DNA of 52,622 bases from Candidatus Aphodousia gallistercoris (GCA_018714185.1 DVNT01000060.1:1-52622), one strand, 5' to 3'; positions 35,540 to 44,287 are shown, counted from the first letter of the stretch. Translations and numbers: made by a program. Notes: a model not told the origin generated them from the sequence alone.

Positions 35540-36339
35540 TGCTCATATCGATTATTATTTCCACTTACAATTGGCCTCAAGCTTTAAATAAAGTTCTAGA
35601 AGCCTTGCAGGAACAAACGGATAGAAATTTCGAAATTGTCATTGCTGACGATGGCAGCGGCATTGAAACAAAGAAATTAATTCAAAACTGGATTGCTAAG
35701 TCGAAAGTTAAAGTCATTCATGCATGGCAGCCTGATGAGGGTTTTCGTGTGAGCGAAAGCAGAAACAACGCGGTACGGGCTAGCCACGGTGACTACCTTG
35801 TCTTTATCGATGGCGATTGCATTCCTAGAAAGCATTTTGTCGAGCATCAACGGGCTTTGGCTGAGAAAGGCTACGTTGTTGCCGGCAATCGGTGTTTACT
35901 TAGCGTTTCGTTAACAGCCACTCTATTAACCTCTAAAAAGTCTTTTCATTTTCCGTTTTGGAAACTTTGCCTACTCAGAATCAAGGGCGATTTAAACCGC
36001 TTGGATGCATTGATAACGTTGCCGCCTAACTCATTTTTTAGATATCGACATCTCACGAAATGGCAAAAATTAAGGGGTTGTAATATTGGGGTCTGGAGGC
36101 AAGATTTTGAGCGAGTTAATGGGTTTGATTCATCGTTTGTCGGGTGGGGCTTTGAAGACTCTGATTTGGCTGCGCGCCTGATTAATGCCGGGGTGAAAAT
36201 AAAAAACGGTGCGTTTTCGACGGCACTATTACACCTATACCATCGCGAAAGTGATGAAATTCGTGAAGGCCATAATTGGGAGCGCCTGCAATATGTTCTG
36301 TCGAGTGATTGCACCCAACCGGTAAAGGGGCTCAAATAA
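35536..36339 (+). CDS. Glycosyltransferase family 2 with galactosyltransferase-type C-terminus
   Basis: GT-A transferase of 267 residues. The N-terminal domain has ISIIISTYNWPQALNKVLEAL, IVIADDGSGIETK and VFIDGDCIPRKHFVEHQ (D-x-D). The C-terminal domain GFDSSFVGWGFEDSDLAARLINAG is the galactosyltransferase-like part (E-D acid-base pair) found in KfoC/chondroitin-synthase-like enzymes. Two adjacent ATGs (35536 and 35539) are possible starts, the first overlapping the previous stop. Predicted LPS outer-core or glycan role; specificity unknown. Confidence 0.86.
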   Translation: MMLISIIISTYNWPQALNKVLEALQEQTDRNFEIVIADDGSGIETKKLIQNWIAKSKVKVIHAWQPDEGFRVSESRNNAVRASHGDYLVFIDGDCIPRKHFVEHQRALAEKGYVVAGNRCLLSVSLTATLLTSKKSFHFPFWKLCLLRIKGDLNRLDALITLPPNSFFRYRHLTKWQKLRGCNIGVWRQDFERVNGFDSSFVGWGFEDSDLAARLINAGVKIKNGAFSTALLHLYHRESDEIREGHNWERLQYVLSSDCTQPVKGLK

Positions 36340-36360
36340 TATGTAAGGAATTGTCTAAAG

Positions 36361-36390
36361 TTCGGACTTCTATAGAGTTCACAGTCCGAA
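36361..36390 (+). terminator. Weak hairpin after the ligase/GT2 operon
   Basis: TTCGGACT (36361-36368) pairs perfectly with AGTCCGAA (36383-36390) around a 14-nt loop, 21 nt after the last glycosyltransferase stop. It has no T tract. Slightly downstream, CGTTTC-AAAACGA-GAAACG (36416-36434) is another inverted repeat, in the psd promoter region. Confidence 0.3.
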
Positions 36391-36476
36391 AATGCCATAA
36401 TGCCTACATAAAATTCGTTTCAAAACGAGAAACGGTTTAAAATAGGCGACTTGTTTTCATTTGGAGCAAAAGGTAA

Positions 36477-37136
36477 GTGAATTCGAACTATCCCCATCCC
36501 ATCCTAGCTCGTGAGGGTTGGCCGTTTATCATCGGTTCTTTTGTTTTGGCAGCAGTTTGGAGCTCTTTGGTGGGCTTCGGTTTTGTCGCCGCCTTGTTGT
36601 GGGTACTGTTTTTAATCATTACCCAGTTTTTCCGCGACCCGCCGCGCACTGTGCCTTCGGTGCCTGATGTGGTCTTAAGCCCGGCTGACGGCCAGGTTGT
36701 CAAAGTCGAGCAAGTCATGAACCCCTACACGCATGAAGAGGCCATTCTGATTAGCGTGTTCATGAGCATATTTAACGTTCACTGCCAACGCTCTCCCGTT
36801 GATGGCGTGATTGAAGATGTCCAATATTACCCGGGCAAATTCTTGAACGCAGACCTCGACAAGGCCAGTACGGAAAACGAGCGCAATGCTATTGTGGCCC
36901 GTTTAAAAGACGGTACGCGCGTGACGTTTGTGCAGGTGGCCGGCTTGGTCGCCAGGCGCATTCTCTGCTACGTGCAAAAAGGCGATGAATTGAAAAAGGG
37001 GGAACGCTACGGATTCATTCGTTTTGGCAGTCGTTTGGACGTCTATCTTCCGCTCGATGCAACGCCCTGTGTCACCATCGGTGAAAAGGTTCTGGGAACC
37101 GAAACCGTTTTAGCTAAACTTGCTCCTAAAGCTTAA
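36477..37136 (+). CDS. psd: Phosphatidylserine decarboxylase proenzyme (short form)
   Basis: Inner-membrane enzyme of 219 residues making phosphatidylethanolamine. An N-terminal hydrophobic stretch ([22 protein letters not shown]) precedes [13 protein letters not shown] and the processing site [11 protein letters not shown]. Autocleavage between Gly184 and Ser185 would produce the pyruvoyl group. The length and G-S-R motif fit the short, archaeal-like class. The start is GTG at 36477 with AAAAGGT upstream. pssA follows 17 nt later, giving the two successive steps of phosphatidylethanolamine synthesis. Confidence 0.93.
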   Translation: MNSNYPHPILAREGWPFIIGSFVLAAVWSSLVGFGFVAALLWVLFLIITQFFRDPPRTVPSVPDVVLSPADGQVVKVEQVMNPYTHEEAILISVFMSIFNVHCQRSPVDGVIEDVQYYPGKFLNADLDKASTENERNAIVARLKDGTRVTFVQVAGLVARRILCYVQKGDELKKGERYGFIRFGSRLDVYLPLDATPCVTIGEKVLGTETVLAKLAPKA

Positions 37137-37153
37137 TCGAAAAAGGTATTTCT

Positions 37154-37963
37154 ATGCGTAAGGTACGCCGCTCAGCTCGAGCCAATATTCGTGAACGTAT
37201 TCAAGAAGCCCGTTCCAGAAGTATTTTCCTTTTGCCGAACTCTTTTACGATGGCTTCGCTTTTTTGCGGCTTTTGGGGTGTAGCCCAGGCCATGGCAGGC
37301 CATTTCGGTGTAGCCGCCGGTGCGATCTTTTTATCGATGTTGCTCGATGGCATGGATGGCCGTGTGGCCCGCTTGACACACACGCAAAGCTCTTTTGGCG
37401 AGCAGTTTGACTCCATTGCCGACATGACGGCTTTCGGCGTGTGCCCGGCTTTGATTGCCTATGAATTTGCCTTGAAAGACTTGGGTACTTTCGGTTGGGC
37501 CGCAGCCTTTATTTATTGTGCCGGTGCCGGCGTTCGTTTGGCTCGCTTTAATGCCAATATCGGCATCGTCGATAAAGGGTTCTTCCAAGGGTTGGCAAGC
37601 CCCGCTGGTGCCGCTTTAGTCATGGGCTTTGTCTGGTTGGCCGAGGCCGATCAATTAACGCCCTATTTGGCAGCCCATCTGCCTTGGATTACGGCTATCC
37701 TTTGCATTTATGCCGGCATTACGATGGTCTCGAATGCCCCGTTCTTTAGCGGGAAGAACATCGGCTTTATCAGAACCGTTCCTTTCTGGGTAGTGTTAGT
37801 AACCGCTATTTTGGTAATTTGCATTTCTAGCAATCCCACGCTTACGGCCTTTGTGATTTTCTGCTGCTATTCTGTTAGCGGCTACATCTATCAGTTCTAC
37901 TTATGGTGCCGCGGCCGCCCGAATCCGGTGAAGCCGCCTCGGGCCGGAGAAACAATCAAGTAA
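37154..37963 (+). CDS. pssA: CDP-diacylglycerol-serine O-phosphatidyltransferase
   Basis: Integral membrane enzyme of 269 residues making phosphatidylserine from CDP-diacylglycerol and serine. The CDP-alcohol phosphotransferase signature D-G-x2-A-R-x8-G-x3-D-x3-D is seen in DGRVARLTHTQSSFGEQFDSIAD. Several hydrophobic helices surround it. It supplies the substrate of the upstream psd. A good terminator follows. Confidence 0.95.
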   Translation: MRKVRRSARANIRERIQEARSRSIFLLPNSFTMASLFCGFWGVAQAMAGHFGVAAGAIFLSMLLDGMDGRVARLTHTQSSFGEQFDSIADMTAFGVCPALIAYEFALKDLGTFGWAAAFIYCAGAGVRLARFNANIGIVDKGFFQGLASPAGAALVMGFVWLAEADQLTPYLAAHLPWITAILCIYAGITMVSNAPFFSGKNIGFIRTVPFWVVLVTAILVICISSNPTLTAFVIFCCYSVSGYIYQFYLWCRGRPNPVKPPRAGETIK

Positions 37964-37973
37964 TTTTGGTTAC

Positions 37974-38003
37974 GGGAGGTGGCTTGGGCTATCTCCCTTT
38001 TTT
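37974..38003 (+). terminator. Rho-independent terminator of psd-pssA
   Basis: GGGAGGT (37974-37980) pairs with ATCTCCC (37991-37997, one G-T pair) and is followed at once by TTTTTT. It lies 11 nt after the pssA stop and 16 nt before the next gene. Confidence 0.7.
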
Positions 38004-38018
38004 GTTTGAGGAATAAAA

Positions 38019-38714
38019 ATGTCTTTTACTTTTGCTCCCTGCCCTCAAGCGGTTTTACCGGTTGAAGGGGAAAACAATTCTTATTTCCCAATTCATCGTG
38101 TTTACGGCATTGCGAGAAACTATGCAGCAGCCAATGCCGCCTTAGGAGAGAAAACCGAGCCGAGTTTATTTTTAAAGCCGGCCGACGCCGTTGTCTATGC
38201 ACCGGAAGGCAAAACATTGGAATTGGATTTTCCGCAAGCAACCGAAGATTTGCAGCATGAAGTGGAATTGGTGGTAGCTATCGGTAAAGAAGGCAAAAAT
38301 ATTCCAGTTGAAGAAGCGATGGACTATGTTTGGGGTTATGCAGCCGGTTTGGATATGACGCGCCGTGACTTGCAACGCGCAAGCAGCGCTAAAGGAAAGC
38401 CCTGGGATACGGCAAAAGCCTTTGATGAATCGGCTCCCATGACGGCCATTAAGCCTGCGGCAAGAACGCCGGACAATGAACCGATGTCCTTGTGGCTTTA
38501 CGTTAATAATGAAAAGCGTCAGGAAGGAACGACGGAAGAAATGATCTATAGCGTTCCCGAAATTATCAGTTTTTTGTCCACATTGTACGTTTTAAAGCCG
38601 GGCGACTTGATTATGACGGGAACACCCGGTGGCATCGGTACGGTGCATGCCGGCGATACGCTTGAGGGCGGCGTACAGGGTGTCGGTATTTTAAAGGTGA
38701 AGTATCGTGGCTAG
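38019..38714 (+). CDS. Fumarylacetoacetate hydrolase (FAH) family protein
   Basis: Metal-dependent enzyme of 231 residues of the FAH fold, whose members cleave or decarboxylate acyl-pyruvate-type compounds. YGIARNYAAA opens the domain. EPSLFLKPADAVV, DLQHEVELVVAIG (metal-binding E-x-E), GYAAGLDMTRRDLQ and MTGTPGGIGTV are the family motifs. Specific substrate (for example acylpyruvate or oxaloacetate) cannot be decided. Its 3' end overlaps the rhodanese gene by 8 bp. Confidence 0.9.
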   Translation: MSFTFAPCPQAVLPVEGENNSYFPIHRVYGIARNYAAANAALGEKTEPSLFLKPADAVVYAPEGKTLELDFPQATEDLQHEVELVVAIGKEGKNIPVEEAMDYVWGYAAGLDMTRRDLQRASSAKGKPWDTAKAFDESAPMTAIKPAARTPDNEPMSLWLYVNNEKRQEGTTEEMIYSVPEIISFLSTLYVLKPGDLIMTGTPGGIGTVHAGDTLEGGVQGVGILKVKYRG

Positions 38715-39030
38715 TGCAAAGGTCATTAGTGCCCAGGAAGGGCGGCAATTGATGCAGGATTTGGGCGAAAAACTTCTTATTTTGGATGTTCGCCATGCCG
38801 ATGAGTTCAATCGTGGGCATATTCCGCATGCTCAGTGGCTCGATAATGATGAAATCCGATCGGATGAAAAACATCCGCAATTGCCGCAAGATCTGCAGCA
38901 GCCGATTTTGATTTATTGCCGTTCGGGCGTTCGCAGCAACATTGCGATGAAGAAGTTGCAAATGTTGGGTTACAGCACGCTTTACGATATGGGCGGTATT
39001 TTGAATTGGCCCTACGAAGTCGAAAGATAG
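38707..39030 (+). CDS. Single-domain rhodanese-like sulfurtransferase
   Basis: Protein of 107 residues made of one rhodanese domain. LILDVRHADEFNRGHIPHAQ is the CH2A-like start, and the active-site loop is ILIYCRSGVRSN, with the persulfide Cys and six-residue loop C-R-S-G-V-R. No signal peptide is seen, so it is cytoplasmic. The start is GTG at 38707, inside the end of the FAH gene, with AAAGGTGA upstream. Sulfur acceptor unknown. Confidence 0.88.
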   Translation: MASAKVISAQEGRQLMQDLGEKLLILDVRHADEFNRGHIPHAQWLDNDEIRSDEKHPQLPQDLQQPILIYCRSGVRSNIAMKKLQMLGYSTLYDMGGILNWPYEVER

Positions 39031-39035
39031 GTGAA

Positions 39036-39069
39036 ACAAAAAACGGAGCTCGCAAGCTCCGTTTTTTGT
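39036..39069. terminator. Bidirectional terminator between the rhodanese gene and rpsT
   Basis: ACAAAAAACGGAGCT (39036-39050), loop CGCA, and AGCTCCGTTTTTTGT (39055-39069) form a perfect stem with T tracts in both directions. It serves the convergent rhodanese (+) and rpsT (-) genes. Confidence 0.88.
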
Positions 39070-39081
39070 TGAAACTAAGAA

Positions 39082-39345
39082 TTAGGCCATGGCCTTGAGG
39101 GCGGCAGCCAAGCGGCTCTTGTGGCGAGCAGCGGAATTCTTATGCAAAACCTTCTTGCTGGCCATCGAATCGATAACCTTTTGAGCATGTTGGAAGGCTT
39201 CAGAGGCACCCGTCTTGTCACCGGCCACGATCAACTTGCGGACAGCCTTGATGGCGGTACGGTATTGAGAGCGTTGAGCAGAAAGGTGCTGATTGCGCGC
39301 AACAGCTTGACGAGCGCGCTTACGAGCTTGTTTGGTGTTAGCCAT
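39082..39345 (-). CDS. rpsT: 30S ribosomal protein S20
   Basis: Small basic ribosomal protein of 87 residues that binds 16S rRNA early in 30S assembly. [37 protein letters not shown] is typical, as are [14 protein letters not shown] and the C-terminal helix. AAGGAAAA precedes the ATG. It has a strong promoter and an unusually structured leader of about 185 nt. Divergent from murJ, an arrangement common in betaproteobacteria. Confidence 0.97.
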   Translation of the reverse strand: MANTKQARKRARQAVARNQHLSAQRSQYRTAIKAVRKLIVAGDKTGASEAFQHAQKVIDSMASKKVLHKNSAARHKSRLAAALKAMA

Positions 39346-39365
39346 TGTTTTTTCCTTGCCTTATT

Positions 39366-39450
39366 AAAAAGTTACGGCTGTTAATTACAGCCGCTTTCAA
39401 AGGCATTAAGCATTGAAAATTTTCGCTTCAGCACAAAAGGGAAGCGGCTG
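39366..39450 (-). promoter_or_regulatory. Putative attenuator in the rpsT leader
   Basis: In the rpsT transcript, CGGCTGT (39393-39387) and ACAGCCG (39381-39375) form a 7-bp hairpin followed by TAACTTTTT, a terminator-like shape just before the ribosome binding site. Upstream, CAGCCGCTT (39450-39442) is perfectly complementary to AAGCGGCTG (39396-39388), which contains the first arm of that hairpin. An internal TTCAA/TTGAA pair extends this alternative. The two folds exclude each other. A small CGCTT/AAGCG hairpin could also occupy the upstream strand. This layout is that of a terminator/antiterminator switch. Confidence 0.5.
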
Positions 39451-39536
39451 GTGATCATTCAACCCAAGGTATTTTTATCGTTCTTGCGGGCGCGCGTAGC
39501 GGCATCCACGAAGAACACCCCTTGGAAAAGCTCCCT

Positions 39537-39565
39537 ATCATACCAAAATCTTTGAAAGCTCTCAA
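39537..39565 (-). promoter_or_regulatory. rpsT promoter
   Basis: On the minus strand TTGAGA (39565-39560), a 17-bp spacer, and TATGAT (39542-39537) give a near-consensus sigma-70 promoter. Predicted start near 39530, leaving a leader of about 185 nt before the rpsT ATG. Confidence 0.72.
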
Positions 39566-39616
39566 CCTTTCGGATACTATTTCGGGATAGTTTCTGAATT
39601 TCGTTAGTTTTTTGTC

Positions 39617-41164
39617 ATGAGTTTACTGAAATCGGCAGCGACCATTTCCTCGTTGACTTTGCTTTCGCGCATCACGGGTGTGGTTAGGGATATGTTAATT
39701 GCCCGTTACTTCGGTTCAACGGCTTCCACGGATGCTTTCTACGTCGCATTCCGTTTGCCCAATATGCTTAGGCGCCTTTTTGCCGAAGGGGCATTCCAAC
39801 AAGCCTTTGTTCCGATGCTCTCGGACGTGAAAGCTAACCAAACTCAAGCGCAAACCCGCGCTTTCATCGATAAAGTCTTTTCTGTTTTGGCGGCCGTACT
39901 GATTTTAACGAGCATCGTGGGAGTATTGGCTGCTCCGGCCTTGGTCTGGCTTATTGCAGGCGGCTTAGCGGCTAATCCCGAAGGCTTTGATTTGGCAACG
40001 GAGCTAACTCGCTGGATGTTTCCTTACATCTTTTTTATGAGCCTGGTTGCCATGAGTGCCGGCGTTCTCAATACGTGGAAGCACTTTGCCATACCGGCCT
40101 TTACTCCGGTGCTTCTTAATATTTCCTTCATTACTTTTATTTTGTTTCTTACGCCCTATTTAGAGCGGCCGATTTTTGCTTTGGCTGTGGCCGTTGTGGT
40201 GGGCGGCTTTCTGCAGCTTTGCATTCAGATTCCTTCGCTTATGAAGTTAGGCGTTATGCCGAGACCGGTCAATCCTTTTAAGGCCCTAAAAGATTTCGCC
40301 GTTCGCCGTGTTCTGAAATTAATGGTTCCTGCGCTTTTTGGAGTGGGCGTTGCTCAACTTTCTTTATTGATCAATACGAACATCGCTTCGCGCTTAGAAA
40401 CCGGGTCTGTGACGTGGCTTTCGTTTGCGGATCGCTTAATGGAATTTCCGACTGCGTTATTAGGGGTTGCCTTGGGCTCGGTATTGTTGCCGGGACTTTC
40501 TGCTGCTTTTGCGAAAAATGATATGGCTCGCTACAACGCTTTGTTGGACAACGGCTTGCGACTAGTCGTTTTGTTGGCGATTCCGGCAGCTGTCGGTATG
40601 GGGCTAATGGCGGACGGCTTGGTGGCCTTTTTGTACCAGGGAAAAAATTTCCAAGCGTACGATGTCACGCAAACGAGTTTAGCCGTGGTGGGCTACTCTT
40701 TCGGGCTAATCGGTCTTATTGCTATTAAGATTTTGGCTCCGGCCTTTTATGCCCGTAAAGATATCCGTACGCCGGTTAAGGTGGCGGCTGTGAGTTTGGT
40801 GTGCGTGCAGCTTTGCAATATTCTTTTTGTGCCTCTCTTTGCTCATGCCGGGCTGGCTTTATCCATTGGGGTGGGAAGCTGTCTTAATGCCTTCATCCTG
40901 TTTGTGATTTTGTTAAGGCGAGGTTTATATTCTCCGATGAGAGGGTGGTTTTTCTGGCTTTTCCGCATTGTGTGCGCGTCGGTCGCTATGGGTGCAGCCT
41001 TGATGTATCTGCAGCTCGATATGAATTGGATTGCCATGCAGTCGGAGTGGATGAAACGAGCCGGCTACCTCTTCTTATATATTGGCATTGCAGTTGTTGT
41101 GTATTTCCTTTTGTTGTTTGCATTGGGTTTTCGAGTGCGTGACTTAAATCCTAAACGTGTTTAA
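39617..41164 (+). CDS. murJ: Lipid II flippase MurJ (MviN)
   Basis: Essential inner-membrane flippase of 515 residues for peptidoglycan precursors, MOP superfamily, about 14 hydrophobic helices. The N-terminus has LLSRITGVVRDMLIARYFG and STDAFYVAFRLPNMLRRLFAEGAFQQAFVPM, the MurJ signature. WLSFADRLMEFPTALLGVALGSVLLP carries the helix 7-8 motif. Divergent from rpsT, followed 14 nt later by an AT-rich glycosyltransferase. Confidence 0.96.
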   Translation: MSLLKSAATISSLTLLSRITGVVRDMLIARYFGSTASTDAFYVAFRLPNMLRRLFAEGAFQQAFVPMLSDVKANQTQAQTRAFIDKVFSVLAAVLILTSIVGVLAAPALVWLIAGGLAANPEGFDLATELTRWMFPYIFFMSLVAMSAGVLNTWKHFAIPAFTPVLLNISFITFILFLTPYLERPIFALAVAVVVGGFLQLCIQIPSLMKLGVMPRPVNPFKALKDFAVRRVLKLMVPALFGVGVAQLSLLINTNIASRLETGSVTWLSFADRLMEFPTALLGVALGSVLLPGLSAAFAKNDMARYNALLDNGLRLVVLLAIPAAVGMGLMADGLVAFLYQGKNFQAYDVTQTSLAVVGYSFGLIGLIAIKILAPAFYARKDIRTPVKVAAVSLVCVQLCNILFVPLFAHAGLALSIGVGSCLNAFILFVILLRRGLYSPMRGWFFWLFRIVCASVAMGAALMYLQLDMNWIAMQSEWMKRAGYLFLYIGIAVVVYFLLLFALGFRVRDLNPKRV

Positions 41165-41178
41165 TCGAGGTTAGGCAA

Positions 41179-42165
41179 ATGAGTAGTGGTAAAGTTTCCG
41201 TTGTTATCCCTGTTTATAACGTTGAAAAGTACCTGCCCCAATGTTTGGATAGTGTATTGAATCAGACTTATAGAAACTTAGAAATCATTTGCATTGATGA
41301 CTGCTCACCTGACCACTCATCGGAAATTTTGCGAAACTATGCTCAAAGAGATAACCGGGTAACCGTCCTTCGCAATGAATGCAACGTGGGTTTGGCCGCA
41401 ACACGGAACCGAGGGCTGGAAGTCGCAACGGGGGAATTTATTTATTTTTTGGACAGCGATGACTGGTTAGAAGTTACAACGATAGAACATTGTGTCGAAG
41501 CTATCGACAAAACTGGAGCCGAACTTGTAGCATTTGGAATAAATAAGTTTTTTGAGTTAACCAATACCTTATCCCCTTCGCATTTGCCTTCGAATCGCTT
41601 TGTTACCTGGCACGCCCCATTTCTTTGGGGACAATATACAAAAATTGGTGTGACAGCTTGGAATAAAATGTATCGCTTAGATTTTTTAAAGATTAATAAG
41701 ATACATTTTCCTGAAAAGTTGCTTTTTGAGGATAATTTTTTTTCATGGATTTGTTTTGCATGTTGCAGAAAGATTGCGTTAATCCCTGAACGACTTTATT
41801 ACTACAGAATTCGATCTAATTCAATTATGACGAGTTCAAAAAATCAAGACTTGTCAAAATGTATGGATCTGCTTGGGGGGGGGCAATTTTACTATAACTA
41901 TTTGAAAACTAATAAATTGTGGGTTCAGGAAGAAAGAAATTTTTCAGCTAGTATTGATAGTATATTAACTTCAGCGCTTCATAAAAAATTAAAAAAATCC
42001 GATCAAAAATCTTTTTGTGAAGCATTTAAAGAGACTGCCTCTAGATGGGATTGGAAACCTAGGCGTTTCACCATCGCCTATGACATCCTCTACAGTAGAA
42101 AAATCGCGCCCTTTGCTTTTTACCGGATTGTTCGGTCACTTAGGAAACGAATGGGTCAGCTTTAG
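41179..42165 (+). CDS. Glycosyltransferase family 2
   Basis: GT-A transferase of 328 residues. KVSVVIPVYNVEKYLPQCLDSVLNQTY is the classic GT2 start. IICIDDCSPDHS has the first Asp motif, and IYFLDSDDWLE contains the D-x-D. The second half is AT-rich and little conserved. It is of clearly different base composition from murJ and fimV around it, so it looks like a transferred surface-glycan gene placed in a core-genome block. Its stop overlaps the stop of the convergent small gene by 4 bp. Confidence 0.87.
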   Translation: MSSGKVSVVIPVYNVEKYLPQCLDSVLNQTYRNLEIICIDDCSPDHSSEILRNYAQRDNRVTVLRNECNVGLAATRNRGLEVATGEFIYFLDSDDWLEVTTIEHCVEAIDKTGAELVAFGINKFFELTNTLSPSHLPSNRFVTWHAPFLWGQYTKIGVTAWNKMYRLDFLKINKIHFPEKLLFEDNFFSWICFACCRKIALIPERLYYYRIRSNSIMTSSKNQDLSKCMDLLGGGQFYYNYLKTNKLWVQEERNFSASIDSILTSALHKKLKKSDQKSFCEAFKETASRWDWKPRRFTIAYDILYSRKIAPFAFYRIVRSLRKRMGQL

Positions 42166-42410
42166 TCTCGATCAAAAGGCATGTTCTCCGGCCATTCGAT
42201 GAGCTTATCGTGATCTTCCGTATCGATGGCTTCCGGGCCAAGTTCGGCGGTGTTAACGGCGTAATTGAGTTTGGCGTACACATTGGCAATATCCTCTAAA
42301 AGAATATCTTCGGGGTCGTGCCGCTCGTCTTCAAGACGGTCGATGCTTTCTGATAAACACTCCAAAGCGTCGTTTAATGTTGCTAAAAGCCAGTCACGGT
42401 CGATGGACAT
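42162..42410 (-). CDS. Small acidic hypothetical protein
   Basis: Protein of 82 residues (MSIDRDWLLATLNDALECLS...) with no signal peptide or membrane helix and no family I recognise. It is strongly acidic (many Asp and Glu in DRLEDERHDPEDILLEDIANVYAKL) and looks mainly helical. GGAG lies 9 nt before the ATG at 42410; a longer frame to 42458 lacks support. Codon use resembles the core genes, and it is divergent from fimV, suggesting a genuine gene. Function unknown. Confidence 0.6.
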   Translation of the reverse strand: MSIDRDWLLATLNDALECLSESIDRLEDERHDPEDILLEDIANVYAKLNYAVNTAELGPEAIDTEDHDKLIEWPENMPFDRD

Positions 42411-42535
42411 ATAAAAACTCCGTAAAAACCTGTTGCAAATGCCCAAAATGTGGGGCAATCACCTTAAAATACAAGAATTATAAAAAGCTCTTGCCAGCTT
42501 TTCGAAAGAATTATTTTTTTCATGGAATTTGCGTC

Positions 42536-44287
42536 ATGAAATTATTAGCTAAATCGGCGTTGACTGTCAGCATGGTGTTGGCTTTAAGTGCTTCCGTCAA
42601 CGCGGCTTCTTTGGGACAACTTACCGTCACCAGTCAAGCAAATCAGAATTTCCAAGCCACGTTTTTAGTTCATGACGTTTCTCCTGAGGGCGGATCCTTA
42701 ACGGCCCGCTTGGCGCCTGCTTCGACTTACGAGCAGTATCGGATTACGATGCCGGAAAGCGCCAAGGGGTTGAAGTTAGCGCTTATCAATAAAAATCCGT
42801 TAACGCTTCGTATCTCGGGAAGCCGTCCCGCTCAAGAGCGCTCTTTCCCGCTTTTGGTTGAACTCAATGAAGCCGGAAAAGTCACCGTTCGGCAATATAA
42901 CATCTTTATCGGTGCGAGCGGCTCGGTGGAGCCCGTTGCCGTGAACGCCGGTCCCGCGCCGATTACGACGGCCCAGCCGGTAGCCGCGACGGCCTCAAAA
43001 GCTCCGGCTGCCGCTTCGAAAGCGACCGCAACGCAGCCGGCAGAAGATGAATCGGGGATGACGCCGCTGCAGAGAATGCAGGCTAGAAACTACGACTTGA
43101 ATAAGCCTATCGTTGTTGAGCCGGGTTATACGCCGTGGTCTTTAGGCGTGCTTTACCAAAAACGCTATCCTCAGGCTAGCGTCAATCAAGTGTTGGTTGC
43201 TTTGGCTATTCACAATCCGGAAGCTTTCCCGGAAGGCAATGTAAGGGTGTTGCGTGCAGGATCTAAGCTTTCGGCGCCGCCCGCTTCTTTAGTTGATTCC
43301 ATTGACCGCGATGCGGCTCGCCGCATCGTCCAGCAAGGACTCAACATTGAAGATGTCGCCCGTGAGCCTGCGCCTATTGCCAAAGCAGAGACGAAACCGG
43401 CAGCTAAGCCCGCCCGTGCGCACAAAGAACCTGCGCGCACCGAACCCGCGAAGGAAAAGGCTCCTGAACCTAAGCCCGAACCGATTCCGCAGGCGGTGCC
43501 GCCAACAGAACCCGTAGAGGTTTTGCCGCCCATTGAGGCAACGCAACCTCAAACCGAAGTGCCCGGCCAGCCGCAAGAACCGTTGCCCTCAACCGAGTCG
43601 CAACCTTTGACTGAGCAGCCTCCGGTGACTCAAGAAGGCGCACAGGCTGAAGAAAATCTTCAAGAGTCGATGCCTACGCTAGAGATCATGACCGAAGACG
43701 AGGTCTTACCGCCTGAAGAGGAAGAAACCTCGTGGTTATGGTACTTGTTGATTGTGGTTCTTTTGGGAGCGGCAGGTTTTATTTACTGGCGCACCAAGCA
43801 GGGTAAGCAAGTGGACTTCGAGTCGTTTAAGTCTGTGATGAACCGCAGTCGCATGAATCAGCCTCGCGAAGAGCCGTCCGGACCGAAGGAGCCCGTTGAA
43901 CCGACCATGCCCGCTGCCGCTGAAACCCAACCGCAGCCGTCGCAAACGACAACGTACTCGTATCCGGCTCAAAACCAAAAGGTTGAGCAGGTACCTCCGA
44001 CGGCAGAAGCCGGCGCGAGCAACATTTTTGATCTGGTGGGCGACGAGTTGCCTTTAAACGGCGAACCGACGGCAAAGGAAGTGCCGCCGCAAAGCAAGCA
44101 GCCGGCTCCTGAACCGCAGGCGACAACAAATATGCGCGACTCTTTGGCGATGGCCCGCTCCTTCATGGCGATCGGAGCCAAGGATGAAGCAATCCAGCTT
44201 TTGCAGGAAGTTATGCAAAAGGGCTCGCCCGCTGATCGGGCTGAAGCGCAGCAGATGCTTTCTCAAATTCACGGTCAGCAAGCCTAA
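42536..44287 (+). CDS. fimV: FimV/HubP-type protein
   Basis: Bitopic inner-membrane protein of 583 residues, family involved in polar localisation, peptidoglycan binding and, in other bacteria, twitching motility. A signal peptide MKLLAKSALTVSMVLALSASVNA leads into the FimV N-terminal domain ASLGQLTVTSQANQNFQATFL. A LysM-like segment follows (IVVEPGYTPWSLGVLYQKRYP). A long Pro/Glu/Ala-rich linker covers about residues 280-390. A membrane helix near 400-418 (WYLLIVVLLGAAGFIYW) precedes the acidic region and the C-terminal FimV motif LAMARSFMAIGAKDEAIQLLQEV. The stop overlaps the truA start (TAATG). Confidence 0.88.
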   Translation: MKLLAKSALTVSMVLALSASVNAASLGQLTVTSQANQNFQATFLVHDVSPEGGSLTARLAPASTYEQYRITMPESAKGLKLALINKNPLTLRISGSRPAQERSFPLLVELNEAGKVTVRQYNIFIGASGSVEPVAVNAGPAPITTAQPVAATASKAPAAASKATATQPAEDESGMTPLQRMQARNYDLNKPIVVEPGYTPWSLGVLYQKRYPQASVNQVLVALAIHNPEAFPEGNVRVLRAGSKLSAPPASLVDSIDRDAARRIVQQGLNIEDVAREPAPIAKAETKPAAKPARAHKEPARTEPAKEKAPEPKPEPIPQAVPPTEPVEVLPPIEATQPQTEVPGQPQEPLPSTESQPLTEQPPVTQEGAQAEENLQESMPTLEIMTEDEVLPPEEEETSWLWYLLIVVLLGAAGFIYWRTKQGKQVDFESFKSVMNRSRMNQPREEPSGPKEPVEPTMPAAAETQPQPSQTTTYSYPAQNQKVEQVPPTAEAGASNIFDLVGDELPLNGEPTAKEVPPQSKQPAPEPQATTNMRDSLAMARSFMAIGAKDEAIQLLQEVMQKGSPADRAEAQQMLSQIHGQQA

